A DNA stretch of 64,000 nucleotides from Rhodobacteraceae bacterium LNNU 3342 (GCA_008711135.1 VUAW01000001.1:248001-312000); one strand, 5' to 3'. Positions 19,198 to 27,384 are shown, numbered from the stretch's first letter. A program made the numbers and translations. The notes: a model not told the origin generated them from the sequence alone.

Positions 19198-19476
19198 TCA
19201 GGTCCAGTGGGTCTGCATGCCGCCCGGCAGCGCTCCCCGGGCCTGCGCCAGCGTTTCATACCGCACGCCGATCGCGTCGCAGCAGGCCACCACCCAGGCA
19301 TCATCCATCAGCAGGAAATCCAGCACCGCGCCCAGAAATTCTGGATCGCCGGCCTGGTTGCGCAGGTCCTCGGCGCTGGCGCCGGTGCTCCCAAGAAACA
19401 GCGGCAGAAGCTCCTCATTTCCGGCCAGCCAGGCCAGCGCCCGCAGGGCCAGTGTCTCGGCGGAATCCCGCTGCAT
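19198..19476 (-). CDS. DUF3572 protein
   Basis: Helical protein of 92 residues (MQRDSAETLALRALAWLAG...) matching the DUF3572 family of alphaproteobacteria. GGAGGTT lies 8 bases upstream of ATG 19476. Longer frames to 19572 would overlap the divergent GGDEF gene and lack a better ribosome binding site. The family is commonly found beside a PleD-like gene, as here, but has no known function. There is no signal peptide. Confidence 0.85.
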   Translation of the reverse strand: MQRDSAETLALRALAWLAGNEELLPLFLGSTGASAEDLRNQAGDPEFLGAVLDFLLMDDAWVVACCDAIGVRYETLAQARGALPGGMQTHWT

Positions 19477-19497
19477 GAAAACAACCTCCGGTTTTGC

Positions 19498-19514
19498 TAA
19501 ATGATTCTTTAACC
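19498..19514 (+). promoter_or_regulatory. Partial CtrA-like box in DUF3572/GGDEF intergenic region
   Basis: TAAA, seven bases, then TTAACC, against the alphaproteobacterial CtrA consensus TTAA-N7-TTAAC (one mismatch). It lies midway in the 85-base divergent spacer and could influence both genes. This is motif matching only; a single degenerate site is weak evidence. Confidence 0.3.
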
Positions 19515-19561
19515 AATACTCGGGCATTCTGACAGCACTTTGATAGAAGGCGGAGTGGGCC

Positions 19562-20938
19562 ATGACCGGCACGATCCTGATCGTTGATAGCGTTGCGACG
19601 AACAGGATCGTCCTGCGGATGAAGCTGGGCGCCGCCTGCTATGACGTGCTGCAGGCGGCCGACGGGGCGTCGGTGCTGCGGATGGCGCGGCGCTACCAGC
19701 CGGACCTGATTCTGCTGGACGGGGCGCTGGAAGATGCCGATGTGCCCGAACTCTGCGCGGCGCTGCGGGACCACCCGCTGACGGCGCAGGTGCCCGTTGT
19801 CGTCATGACCGCCGGCCACGACCCACACCTGCCCCTGCGGGCGCTCCGCGCGGGCGCGGTGGACGTGCTTGCCAAACCAGTTGAGGACTCGGTGCTGCTT
19901 GCCCACGTCCGCGGCCTTCTCCGCGCGAAAGAGGCGATGGAAGAATTGCGGCAGCGCGGAACCTCCTGCCAGCCGTTCGGCATGGCCGAACCCGGCGCGG
20001 GCTTCACCACCCCGGCCCGCATCGCCCTGGTGGCCCCGCGGGCAGAGCTTGCCCTGGCTTGGCGGCAGGCGCTGTCGCCCTTCCTGCGGGACGAACTTGT
20101 CGTCTACGACCGGGCGCAGGCGCTGGCCGGGGCATCTGACAATGCCGCCGATCTTTATGTTGTCGCGGCCGACCTGGCGCGGCACGGCGACGGGCTGCAG
20201 CTTTTGTCAGAACTTCGCAGCCGCACCGCCAGCCGCCATTCCGCCATCTGCATGGTGCTGCCGGCGCGGGGGCATGACCTGGCCGCCATGGCACTCGATC
20301 TCGGGGCCGATGCGCTGATCCCCGACCGGTTCGATCCGCAGGAACTCGCGCTGCGTCTGCAGGCCCAGTTGCGCCGCAAGCAGGAAAGCGACCGGCTGCG
20401 CGCCTCGGTCCGTGACGGGCTGCGGCTTGCGCTGACCGACCCGCTAACCGGGCTGCACAACCGCCGCTATGCCATGCCTCAACTCGCCCAGATCGAGGCG
20501 AGCGCCCGCCAAACCGGCCGCGCCTTTGCGGTGATGGTTGTCGATCTTGATCACTTCAAGGACGTCAACGACACCTGGGGCCACGCGGCTGGCGACACCG
20601 TGCTGACGGAACTTGCCCAGCGGATGCGGCAGGTGGTGCGCCCAAGCGACCTGCTGGCCCGCATCGGCGGCGAGGAATTCCTGATCGTGCTGCCAGAAAC
20701 CGGGCTTACGGATGCCCGCCGCAAGGCCGAAGAGCTTCGGCATCTGGCCGGCGCCACGCCGGTTCGGCTGGCTTCAGGTCAACCAATTCAGGTCACGCTG
20801 TCGATCGGCCTCGCCGTTGGGGGTGGCGACTCCTCGGGTCCGGACGCCGAAGGGCTGGTCGCCCGCGCCGATCGGGCGCTGCTGTCGGCCAAGGCCGAAG
20901 GGCGTAATCAGGTTACTGTCAGCATGATTGCGGCCTGA
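19562..20938 (+). CDS. PleD-like response regulator / diguanylate cyclase (REC-REC-GGDEF)
   Basis: Protein of 458 residues predicted to make c-di-GMP. Receiver 1 (residues 3-122) keeps phospho-acceptor Asp53, Thr83 and Lys105, but its acidic pair reads DS (9-10) rather than DD. Receiver 2 (about 152-272) is degenerate, with LYVVAADL in place of the Asp-bearing strand. The GGDEF domain starts near LTDPLTGLHNRR (291) and carries GGEEF (369-373), a catalytically competent variant. RPSD (360-363) is a correctly spaced RxxD inhibitory site, so product feedback is expected. No membrane span, and no histidine kinase is adjacent. It is divergent from the DUF3572 gene. Confidence 0.92.
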   Translation: MTGTILIVDSVATNRIVLRMKLGAACYDVLQAADGASVLRMARRYQPDLILLDGALEDADVPELCAALRDHPLTAQVPVVVMTAGHDPHLPLRALRAGAVDVLAKPVEDSVLLAHVRGLLRAKEAMEELRQRGTSCQPFGMAEPGAGFTTPARIALVAPRAELALAWRQALSPFLRDELVVYDRAQALAGASDNAADLYVVAADLARHGDGLQLLSELRSRTASRHSAICMVLPARGHDLAAMALDLGADALIPDRFDPQELALRLQAQLRRKQESDRLRASVRDGLRLALTDPLTGLHNRRYAMPQLAQIEASARQTGRAFAVMVVDLDHFKDVNDTWGHAAGDTVLTELAQRMRQVVRPSDLLARIGGEEFLIVLPETGLTDARRKAEELRHLAGATPVRLASGQPIQVTLSIGLAVGGGDSSGPDAEGLVARADRALLSAKAEGRNQVTVSMIAA

Positions 20939-21081
20939 CACCGCGGCGCCGGCTGGCGCGCCTGTGCCGCTCTCGTTCGCTTGGGGCGGGCGCGGCTGGC
21001 GGCAGGCTCGATGCCCGCCTTCAGCCGGCTTGGCTCAAACCTCGCCGCGCACAGGCAAGACGCTCCTTGCGCCGCACAATT
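20939..21081. other. Convergent intergenic spacer
   Basis: 143 GC-rich bases between the stops of the GGDEF gene and the metal-sensor-like gene. Short GC-rich inverted stretches are present but there is no convincing terminator with a T-tract and no gene. Confidence 0.4.
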
Positions 21082-21597
21082 TCACCGGCCGGGAGCGCCG
21101 CCGCTATTTTCAGCCCTGTGGCCGCCTCTGCGCGGTCGGGACAGCACCTCTTGCAGGCGGTCTGCAAAGGCCGCTCTTTCGGCGTCGGTCATCCCTGTGA
21201 TCCGTTCCACCAGCAGCCGGTGTCCCAGTTCCGCCCCTTCCGCAAGTCGCGCCCGCTGCTGCTCCAGCGCCTCGGCCACGGCTTCCGGGGCGAAGGGCTG
21301 TGCCCTCAGCGCCGCAAGAACCCGTTCCTGATCCGCCTGCCGGATTTTCCTCAGGTCGCGAAGGCCGGGGGCCACTTCGTGGAACCGTTGCCGCATGATC
21401 TGCCGGTCCTCGGGCGACAGCGCCTCAGAATAAGCCCCGATGCTCACGTCCCGTAGCACCACGGGCCGCGACCGGTCCGGGTCGTGGCGCAGCGCCAGCC
21501 CGGCCACGGCACCGATCACCCCCAGGTTCAGCGCCAGCGAGATCACCAGCAGCACCCGCATCCAACGCGGCCCGGTTTCTCGATCGCTCATCGTCAT
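21082..21597 (-). CDS. Membrane-anchored periplasmic metal-sensor-like protein (Spy/CpxP/CnrX-like)
   Basis: Protein of 171 residues with one N-terminal transmembrane helix (about 13-35, VLLVISLALNLGVIGAVAGLAL) and a helical periplasmic domain rich in Arg/Gln/Glu. The helix pattern SPEDRQIMRQRF and FAPEAVAEALEQQRARLAEG recalls the heavy-metal-resistance/CpxP fold of CnrX-type sensors. No His/Cys metal-binding cluster stands out, so the ligand is open. It is the last gene of the sigma factor unit, with ATGA overlap (21594-21597) with the anti-sigma-like gene. ATG 21591 is an alternative start. Confidence 0.75.
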   Translation of the reverse strand: MTMSDRETGPRWMRVLLVISLALNLGVIGAVAGLALRHDPDRSRPVVLRDVSIGAYSEALSPEDRQIMRQRFHEVAPGLRDLRKIRQADQERVLAALRAQPFAPEAVAEALEQQRARLAEGAELGHRLLVERITGMTDAERAAFADRLQEVLSRPRRGGHRAENSGGAPGR

Positions 21598-21944
21598 CCT
21601 TCCACAAGCTCCTCCAGCGCGGCCATCTGGTCGATCAACTCAAGGCTCAGCGGCTCGGGCCATAGCCCTTCGGCGATGCCGGCGACTGCTGCCGGCGGGT
21701 TGATCCCGATCCAGAGCCCGGCCGCCGCCGCCGCCGTCAACCCTGTCACGGCCTGCCAGCCGCCCAGCGCCGCCAGCACCCCGCCCCATCGGCGCCGCTG
21801 GCGAGGCGCTGCCACGGGACAAGGCTGTTCGCGCAGGGCATCCGCCAGAATCCGCGCCGTCAGCTCTGCCGAAGGCTGCGGGGCAGAGGCCCGTGCCGCC
21901 CGGAAAAGATCGTCAAGCTCGTGCCCGTCATCGGTCATCGCCAT
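21594..21944 (-). CDS. Single-span anti-sigma-like protein
   Basis: Protein of 116 residues with a short cytoplasmic N-terminus (DELDDLFRAARASAP-type, acidic then helical), a central hydrophobic span (about 70-90, TGLTAAAAAGLWIGI) and a short acidic periplasmic tail. It follows the ECF sigma gene with a 17-base overlap and GGAGAG seven bases before ATG 21944. Position and topology suggest a CnrY-like anti-sigma factor, although sequence similarity is too weak to be sure. No zinc-binding HxxxCxxC motif is present. Confidence 0.65.
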   Translation of the reverse strand: MAMTDDGHELDDLFRAARASAPQPSAELTARILADALREQPCPVAAPRQRRRWGGVLAALGGWQAVTGLTAAAAAGLWIGINPPAAVAGIAEGLWPEPLSLELIDQMAALEELVEG

Positions 21945-22509
21945 ACCCCAACTCTCCGCGCCGTCGTGCCAATGCAACCGCCAGCGCCCGTTTCCCCCGT
22001 GCCGTCAGGCTTTCCACCGCCTCGATCCCGATGCCCATGACTTCGGCGATCTCGGGGTTCGAAAGCCCTTCAAGGTGCCGCAGCACCACCGCCTCGCGCT
22101 GGCGGTCCGGCAACCGGGCCAGCGCTGCCTGCAGCGCCGCGGCGCGGTCGGCCTCGATCATACCGGCCAGCGCGCCCGGCGCATCGTCCTCGGGCTCAGC
22201 CACCGCGTCCAGCGCCAGCGGCACACGGCGCCGCAGCCGGTCGGTACAGAGGTTCGCCACCACCCGGTACAGCCAGGTGGAAATCCGCGCCTCGCCCTGC
22301 CGCCAGTCCGGCGCGATGCGCCAAAGCCGCAGCAGTGCCTCTTGCGTCACATCCTCGGCCTCGGCCCGATCGGCGAGCATCCGGGATGCAAATCCCAGCG
22401 CCCGGGGGGCCAGCCGCGCAGTCAGAACCCGCGCGGCCACCGGGTCGCCATTGGCATAAAGCACCAGCAGCGCCTCGTCCGAGGCTTCGGTCAGGGCGTC
22501 GAAAGGCAT
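21928..22509 (-). CDS. ECF-type RNA polymerase sigma factor
   Basis: Sigma70-family factor of 193 residues with region 2 (FASRMLADRAEAEDVTQEALLRLW, about residues 40-65, then WLYRVVANLCTDRLRRR) and region 4 (RQREAVVLRHLEGLSNPEIAEVMGI..VESLTARGKRAL), and no regions 1 or 3, as in extracytoplasmic function factors. ATG 22509 has AGGA five bases upstream; the adjacent ATG 22515 is possible. It heads sigma, anti-sigma-like and periplasmic sensor-like genes joined by overlaps, and follows the EF-hand gene by 60 bases on the same strand. Its regulon is unknown. Confidence 0.92.
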   Translation of the reverse strand: MPFDALTEASDEALLVLYANGDPVAARVLTARLAPRALGFASRMLADRAEAEDVTQEALLRLWRIAPDWRQGEARISTWLYRVVANLCTDRLRRRVPLALDAVAEPEDDAPGALAGMIEADRAAALQAALARLPDRQREAVVLRHLEGLSNPEIAEVMGIGIEAVESLTARGKRALAVALARRRGELGYGDDR

Positions 22510-22569
22510 GTCCATCCTGACTTTGGCGTAACCCGGTTTTCCATGCTGCCGCAATGGCGCGGGTTGGGC

Positions 22570-23103
22570 TCAGTTTGCGTCCGGCGCGGGGCGCTGCATC
22601 GCCCGGCCATGCGGGGCACGCCCCTCGCCACGTCCTGCCCCCCGGCGCTGCTGGGCCGCTTCGAACTCGGCTTCGGTCACCACCCCGTCCCCGTCCGCAT
22701 CAAGGCGCTCGAACGCCGGCAACCGCAGCATCACCACTGGCCGCGGGCTTGCCGCCAGTTCCGCCGCGTCCAGCAGGCCGTCGCCGTTGACGTCAAGCAT
22801 CTCTACCAGCCGTTCGGCACGGGCGCGGATGGCAGCTTCGGCAAGGCGAAGCTGATAGTCCGCGATCTCTTCAGCACTGATCAGCCCGTCACCATTCGCA
22901 TCCAGCCCCTCAAGCTGCGCGGCCCGTGCGGCGGCATATTCCTCGGCCGTGATCTGGCCGTCACCATCTGCGTCAAGTTCCGCAAAGCTCATGCCGCCGA
23001 GATGCCACCCGTGCATGCCGCCCATGCCGGGCCGCGCCTCGGCGGTCGATGCGGCCCCTGCCGCGACGAGGGCTGCCAATGCCATGTATCCTGCCAGTTT
23101 CAT
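22570..23103 (-). CDS. Secreted EF-hand calcium-binding protein
   Basis: Protein of 177 residues with a cleavable signal peptide (MKLAGYMALAALVAAGAASTAEA) and four canonical EF-hand loops at residues 44-55, 68-79, 104-115 and 135-146, each DxDGDG or DxNGDG with Glu at position 12. All four should bind Ca2+, so it is a periplasmic calmodulin-like protein. The tail is Arg/Gly/Pro-rich. A GGAGAA ribosome binding site precedes the ATG. It lies 60 bases upstream of the ECF sigma gene on the same strand and may be a calcium input or a target of that system. Confidence 0.93.
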   Translation of the reverse strand: MKLAGYMALAALVAAGAASTAEARPGMGGMHGWHLGGMSFAELDADGDGQITAEEYAAARAAQLEGLDANGDGLISAEEIADYQLRLAEAAIRARAERLVEMLDVNGDGLLDAAELAASPRPVVMLRLPAFERLDADGDGVVTEAEFEAAQQRRGAGRGEGRAPHGRAMQRPAPDAN

Positions 23104-23310
23104 GCCGTTTCTCCTTGTCTTCGGCGGCGTGTCCCACCGCTCTTTTCCTCAAACGGCGGGGGCGGAAACTTCCGTCGCCGGAAAATCGTTGAGCCGATGA
23201 AGAGGCCGCGCGGCATTGCGCCACAAGGTCGAAATGGCTCTTTCACTTGACCTCGGGATGATTACCTTGGCAAGGCGCTCTACGCGGACAGCCCAACGAA
23301 GGTGACCCAT
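23104..23310. other. EF-hand/DUF983 divergent intergenic region
   Basis: 207 bases with no gene or RNA that I can support. It contains a possible ECF-type promoter on the plus strand, GGAAAC (23164-23169) and CGTT (23187-23190) with 17 bases between, within which CGGAAACTTCCG forms a small palindrome. It also contains a TTGACC element at about 23252 without a clear -10, and ribosome binding sites at both ends. Confidence 0.35.
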
Positions 23311-23691
23311 ATGGAATACAGTGAAGAACGTCCGCTCGGGCCGGCCGTCAGGCGGGGATGGCGGCGGCGCTGCCCCAACTGCGGATCGGGGCCACTGCTC
23401 AAGGGCTATCTGAAGGTGCGCGACACCTGTCCCGTCTGCGGCGAGGATCTGCATCACCACCGGGCCGATGACGGACCGGCCTACCTGACGATTCTGGTGG
23501 TGGGCCACGTGCTCGCGCCCATGTTCCTCTGGGTCTATGGCGTCTGGCGGCCGGAACCGCTGGTGACGATCACCCTGTTCTCGGTCGGGACGGTGGCGAT
23601 GTCACTCTACCTTCTGCCGCGGCTCAAGGGCGTGATCGTGGGGGTGCAATGGGCCAAGCGGATGCACGGGTTCAGCAGGCAGCGCGAGTGA
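23311..23691 (+). CDS. DUF983 membrane protein with zinc-ribbon-like N-terminus
   Basis: Protein of 126 residues. Two CxxC pairs, CPNC (21-24) and CPVC (40-43), form a small zinc ribbon. They are followed by two hydrophobic spans (YLTILVVGHVLAPMFLWVYGV and TLFSVGTVAMSLYLL), as in DUF983. AAGGTGA sits 6 bases before ATG 23311; an upstream GTG at 23302 is less likely. It is coupled to the Nudix gene by a GTGA overlap (23688-23691). Function is unknown. Confidence 0.88.
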   Translation: MEYSEERPLGPAVRRGWRRRCPNCGSGPLLKGYLKVRDTCPVCGEDLHHHRADDGPAYLTILVVGHVLAPMFLWVYGVWRPEPLVTITLFSVGTVAMSLYLLPRLKGVIVGVQWAKRMHGFSRQRE

Positions 23692-24341
23692 CGGATCAGC
23701 CCATCCGCGACGCGGCCACCATCATCCTGCTGCGCGACGGCGCGGCGGGGGCCGAGGTGCTGATGGGCCAGCGGGGGGCCAAGGCCGCCTTCATGCCGTC
23801 CAAGTTCGTGTTTCCCGGCGGTGCCGTTGACCCCGCCGATGCCACCGTCCCGCTGGCTGAACCATTGGACCCAAATTGCGCCGCCCGCCTTGGGCCCGGC
23901 GCAGGGGCGCTTGCCGCCGCCGCGATCCGCGAACTGGCCGAGGAAACAGGCCTGCTGCTGGGGGTACCCGGCACTTGGCCCGACCCGCCAAAGGGATGGG
24001 AGTTCTTTGCCCGCGCGGGGGCGCTTCCCTCAGCCCGCGGGCTGCGCTTTGTGTTCCGGGCGATCACCCCGCCGGGCCGCACCCGGCGGTTCGACGCGCG
24101 TTTCTTTTTGGCCGACGCCGCATCGATCTTGGGCGATCCTGATGATTTTTCGCGGGCATGCGATGAACTCAGCGCCCTTCAATGGATCCCGCTGGACCGC
24201 GCCCGCAGCTTTGACCTGCCCTTCATTACCGAGGTCGTCCTGGCCGAGGTGGCAGAGATCCGCCGCGCCGGCGGCCGGGTGGACAGCGTACCCTTCTTCG
24301 ACAATTCCGGCAGTCGGTCGATGTTCACCCGGATCGCGTAG
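23688..24341 (+). CDS. Nudix hydrolase (NUDT8/19-like)
   Basis: Protein of 217 residues with a GTG start overlapping the DUF983 stop. The Nudix helix core RELAEETGLL is intact (metal-binding REUxEE), but the upstream part of the box (Gx5Ex7) reads GAGALAAAAI and lacks its usual Glu. That is typical of NUDT8/NUDT19-like members, some of which act on CoA derivatives. KFVFPGGAVD marks the first part of the Nudix fold. Substrate not predictable; CoA or nucleotide diphosphate derivatives are candidates. Confidence 0.87.
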   Translation: MTDQPIRDAATIILLRDGAAGAEVLMGQRGAKAAFMPSKFVFPGGAVDPADATVPLAEPLDPNCAARLGPGAGALAAAAIRELAEETGLLLGVPGTWPDPPKGWEFFARAGALPSARGLRFVFRAITPPGRTRRFDARFFLADAASILGDPDDFSRACDELSALQWIPLDRARSFDLPFITEVVLAEVAEIRRAGGRVDSVPFFDNSGSRSMFTRIA

Positions 24342-24347
24342 GGACCG

Positions 24348-24701
24348 TCAGCCGGCCTCGCACCGCTCAAAGGAAACCGGCTCGCCCGCGCCAAACCACA
24401 TCCAGATCCGGTCCTCGGCCAGCATCAGCAGGCGGTTTTCCTCGGACTCCATCCCCTCGGCCATGCAGGTCATCGACAACTGCCAGGCATTCAGATCCTC
24501 GATCTCGGTCACCTCGGTGATGTCGCAGCGGTTTTCATAGCCCTGGAACGCCTCGGCGGTGATGCGGATCGGCGCGGGGGTGACGCTGCCGATGCGGTCG
24601 GCCTGCGCGCACCATTCGGGATCATGGGCCCAGATCCCCTCGAACGGGGCTTCGGCCCAGGCAGGGGCGGCAAGGAACAGCAGGGGGATGAAGCGGCGCA
24701 T
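24348..24701 (-). CDS. Small secreted protein of unknown function
   Basis: Protein of 117 residues with a short signal peptide (MRRFIPLLFLAAPAWA) and a mature part of about 100 residues holding four Cys (in EWCAQ, NRCDI, MTCMA, ERCEAG) that could form two disulfides. GAGG lies upstream of ATG 24701; the open frame beyond this start is not coding-like. The layout (FEGIWAHDPEWC...) recalls small periplasmic domains found in alphaproteobacteria, but I do not recognise a family. It sits between the convergent Nudix gene and the aldo/keto reductase, which it follows by 8 bases. Confidence 0.75.
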   Translation of the reverse strand: MRRFIPLLFLAAPAWAEAPFEGIWAHDPEWCAQADRIGSVTPAPIRITAEAFQGYENRCDITEVTEIEDLNAWQLSMTCMAEGMESEENRLLMLAEDRIWMWFGAGEPVSFERCEAG

Positions 24702-24709
24702 TCGGGTCC

Positions 24710-25753
24710 TCAGTAGGGCAGCGGGTGGGCACGGTAGGCGGCGGCGATGTCGGCCAGCACGTCGTCGTTCAGCGTGACCTCGACCGAGGTCAGCGCGGTC
24801 GCTAGTTGATGAAGGTTGGTAGCCCCGATGATCGGGATGGTCTTGAAGGGCCGGCCGCGGCACCAGGCCAGCGCCATCTGCGCGGGGTTGAGCCCATGCG
24901 CCTTGGCGACACCCAGGTAGGCGGCCACGGCTTCGAACACACGGGGGGTGATCCGGCCGCCAAGGTCAGGGTTGCGGCTGCGGCGGGTGCCTTCGGGCAC
25001 GACGTCGCCCGCGTATTTTCCCGTCAGAAGCCCCGTTGCCAGCGGCGAGTAGGCCAGAAGCGTCACATCCTCATTCGCGGCCAGTTCGGCCATGTCGGTA
25101 TCGAAAAGGCGGCAAAGCAGCGAATATTCGTTCTGCACCGACTGCACCCGCGGCAGCCCGGCCTCTTCGGACAGGCGCAGCCATTGAGCGGTGCCCCAAG
25201 CGGTCTCATTGGACAGCGCAAAGTGCCGGATCTTGCCCGCCTCGATCAGCTTTTGCACCGTTTCAAGGACCGCTCGCATGTGGGCCAGCGTTTCATCCCG
25301 GTTCTGGGTCGAAGGATCATAGGTCCAGTGCTTGCGGAAATGATAGGACCCGCGGTTCGGCCAGTGCAGCTGGTAAAGGTCGATCACATCCGTCCGCAAC
25401 CGGCGGAGCGAACCTTCAACCGCCTCGACCAGCGTCTCGGGGGTGATGGGTGCGCCGTCGCGGGCGGCGGCCTGCCCCGCGCCGGTCATCTTGGTCGCGA
25501 TGATCCAGTTGTCGCGCCGGCCGCTGCGGGCCATCCAGCTGCCGATGAATTCCTCTGTCCGGCCCAGTGTGTCGGCGGAAACGGGATTGGTCGGATACAT
25601 CTCCGCCGTGTCCATGAAGTTGACGCCATGCTCCATCGCCAAGTCGATCTGGTCGTGGGCCTCTGTCTCTGTGTTCTGGGTGCCCCAAGTCATGGTGCCC
25701 AGGCAAAGTTGCGACACCATCAGGCCGCTGCGGCCAAGTTCCGTTTTCTGCAT
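24710..25753 (-). CDS. Aldo/keto reductase (Tas/YajO-like)
   Basis: NADPH-dependent TIM-barrel oxidoreductase of 347 residues. N-terminal LGRSGLMVSQLCLGTMTWG, the FMDTAEMYP catalytic Asp/Tyr segment, IIATKM with the catalytic Lys, YQLHWPNR with the catalytic His, and a C-terminal NADPH-binding IPIIGATN are all present. The E. coli Tas/YajO group is closest by motif and length. The frame is open to 25909, but ATG 25753 begins the family N-terminus. It is divergent from the binding-protein gene at 25912. The physiological carbonyl substrate is unknown. Confidence 0.92.
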   Translation of the reverse strand: MQKTELGRSGLMVSQLCLGTMTWGTQNTETEAHDQIDLAMEHGVNFMDTAEMYPTNPVSADTLGRTEEFIGSWMARSGRRDNWIIATKMTGAGQAAARDGAPITPETLVEAVEGSLRRLRTDVIDLYQLHWPNRGSYHFRKHWTYDPSTQNRDETLAHMRAVLETVQKLIEAGKIRHFALSNETAWGTAQWLRLSEEAGLPRVQSVQNEYSLLCRLFDTDMAELAANEDVTLLAYSPLATGLLTGKYAGDVVPEGTRRSRNPDLGGRITPRVFEAVAAYLGVAKAHGLNPAQMALAWCRGRPFKTIPIIGATNLHQLATALTSVEVTLNDDVLADIAAAYRAHPLPY

Positions 25754-25911
25754 TGCATCGTCCCCCCCATTTCGCGCGGGACGGTAAACTTCTCTGCGGC
25801 GGGGGCAAGGGGGCAGCTTTGCATCGATGGGTGCTGCAGCGCCCGCGCCACGCTTGATCGGTGGCGAAAACCGGCCAATCATGCGCACCACCACCAAGGG
25901 AAGGAACATGA

Positions 25912-27384
25912 ATGCTGACCCGCCTGAAACTGAGCTTCGCCGCGCTTGCGCTGACAGCCGCCCCGCTCTGGGCCGCGCAGGACAGCATCACCGTCGGCAT
26001 GGTGCTGGAACCGCCGAACCTTGACCCCACCGCCGGGGCCGCCGCCGCGATCCGCGAGGTGACCTATGCCAACATCTTTGAAGGGCTGACACGCTTTGGC
26101 CCCGACGGATCGGTCCTGCCCGCCTTGGCGCGGGAATGGGAGATATCCGACGACGGCCTGACCTATACCTTCCACCTACAGGAAGGGGTCACCTTCCACG
26201 ACGGCACCCCCTTTTCGGCCGAGGATGTGAAGTTCACGCTGGACCGTGCGCGGGCCGAGGACAGCACCAACGCCCAGAAGCAGCTTTTCGCCGGGATCGA
26301 GGAGGTTACCGTCATCGACCCCGCTACGGTGGAGGTGCGCCTGTCGGAACCGGAAGGCGCCTTCCTGTTCAACATGGCTTGGGGCGATGCGGTAATGCTC
26401 TCGCCTGCGACGGTGGACGGCAACGCCACCAACCCGATCGGCACCGGTCCCTTCCGCTTTGTCCGCTGGGTGCAGGGCGACCGGATCGAACTTGAACGCT
26501 ATGACGGCTATTGGGGAGAGGCGCCGGAACTGGCCCGCGCGACCTTCCGCTTCATCCCCGATCCGACTGCCGCCTTTGCCGCGATGATGGCGGGCGACGT
26601 CGATGCCTTCCCGAACTTCCCCGCGCCTGAAACGCTGGTTCAGTTCGAGGCTGATCCTCGGTTTTCCGTTATCGTCGGCACGACCGAGGGTGAGACGATC
26701 CTGGCGATGAACCACGCGCATCCACAGCTTTCGGACCCCCGCGTGCGTCAGGCCATTGCCCATGCCATCAACCGCGACGACATCATCACCGGCGCGATGT
26801 TCGGCTATGGCACCCCGATCGGCACCCATTTCGCGCCGCACCACCCGGCCTACCTGGACCTGACCGACCTGTCGTCCCACGACCCGGACCGCGCCCGCGC
26901 CCTGCTGGCCGAGGCCGGGGCCGAGGGCATGACCCTGCGCCTGATGCTGCCGCCGCCCAGCTATGCCCGCCGTGGGGGCGAGTTGCTTGCCGCGCAGCTG
27001 CGCGAGGTCGGCATCGCGACCGAGATCACCAATCTTGAGTGGGCGCAGTGGCTGGAACAGGTCTTCAACGGCAAGGACTTCGACCTGACGGTGATCAGCC
27101 ATACAGAACCGATGGACATCAACATCTATGCGCGGCCCGACTACTACTTCGGCTATGACAGCTCCGATATGCAGGCCCTGATGGACGAACTGAACGGGAC
27201 CATCGACCAAGACGCCCGCACCGAGCTTCTGCAGCAGGCGCAGCGCCACATCGCCGAGGATTACGTGAACGGCTACCTGTTCCAGTTGGCCAAGACTGGC
27301 GTCGCCAATGCTGCAATCGAAGGGCTTTGGGAAAATGCCCCCGTCCCGGCGAACGACCTGACCGGCGTGCGCTGGACGGAATGA
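25912..27384 (+). CDS. Oligopeptide-type ABC transporter substrate-binding protein (SBP family 5)
   Basis: Periplasmic protein of 490 residues with signal peptide MLTRLKLSFAALALTAAPLWA and the family 5 signature in ANIFEGLTRFGPDG...LAREWEISDDGLTYTFHLQEGVTFHDG. GGAAGGAA precedes the ATG. Family members bind peptides, nickel, opines or glycosides. A strong terminator follows directly. The matching permeases and ATPase start at 28846, separated by two minus-strand genes, and no other binding protein lies in that operon, so this is the likely partner. There is a weak promoter candidate TTGATC-17-AATCAT at about 25856-25884. Confidence 0.93.
   Translation: MLTRLKLSFAALALTAAPLWAAQDSITVGMVLEPPNLDPTAGAAAAIREVTYANIFEGLTRFGPDGSVLPALAREWEISDDGLTYTFHLQEGVTFHDGTPFSAEDVKFTLDRARAEDSTNAQKQLFAGIEEVTVIDPATVEVRLSEPEGAFLFNMAWGDAVMLSPATVDGNATNPIGTGPFRFVRWVQGDRIELERYDGYWGEAPELARATFRFIPDPTAAFAAMMAGDVDAFPNFPAPETLVQFEADPRFSVIVGTTEGETILAMNHAHPQLSDPRVRQAIAHAINRDDIITGAMFGYGTPIGTHFAPHHPAYLDLTDLSSHDPDRARALLAEAGAEGMTLRLMLPPPSYARRGGELLAAQLREVGIATEITNLEWAQWLEQVFNGKDFDLTVISHTEPMDINIYARPDYYFGYDSSDMQALMDELNGTIDQDARTELLQQAQRHIAEDYVNGYLFQLAKTGVANAAIEGLWENAPVPANDLTGVRWTE

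Noticed and set aside
21484-23250. 588-residue plus-strand frame opposite the sigma factor unit
   Set aside because: Antisense to four coherent genes with recognisable motifs; no domain of its own.
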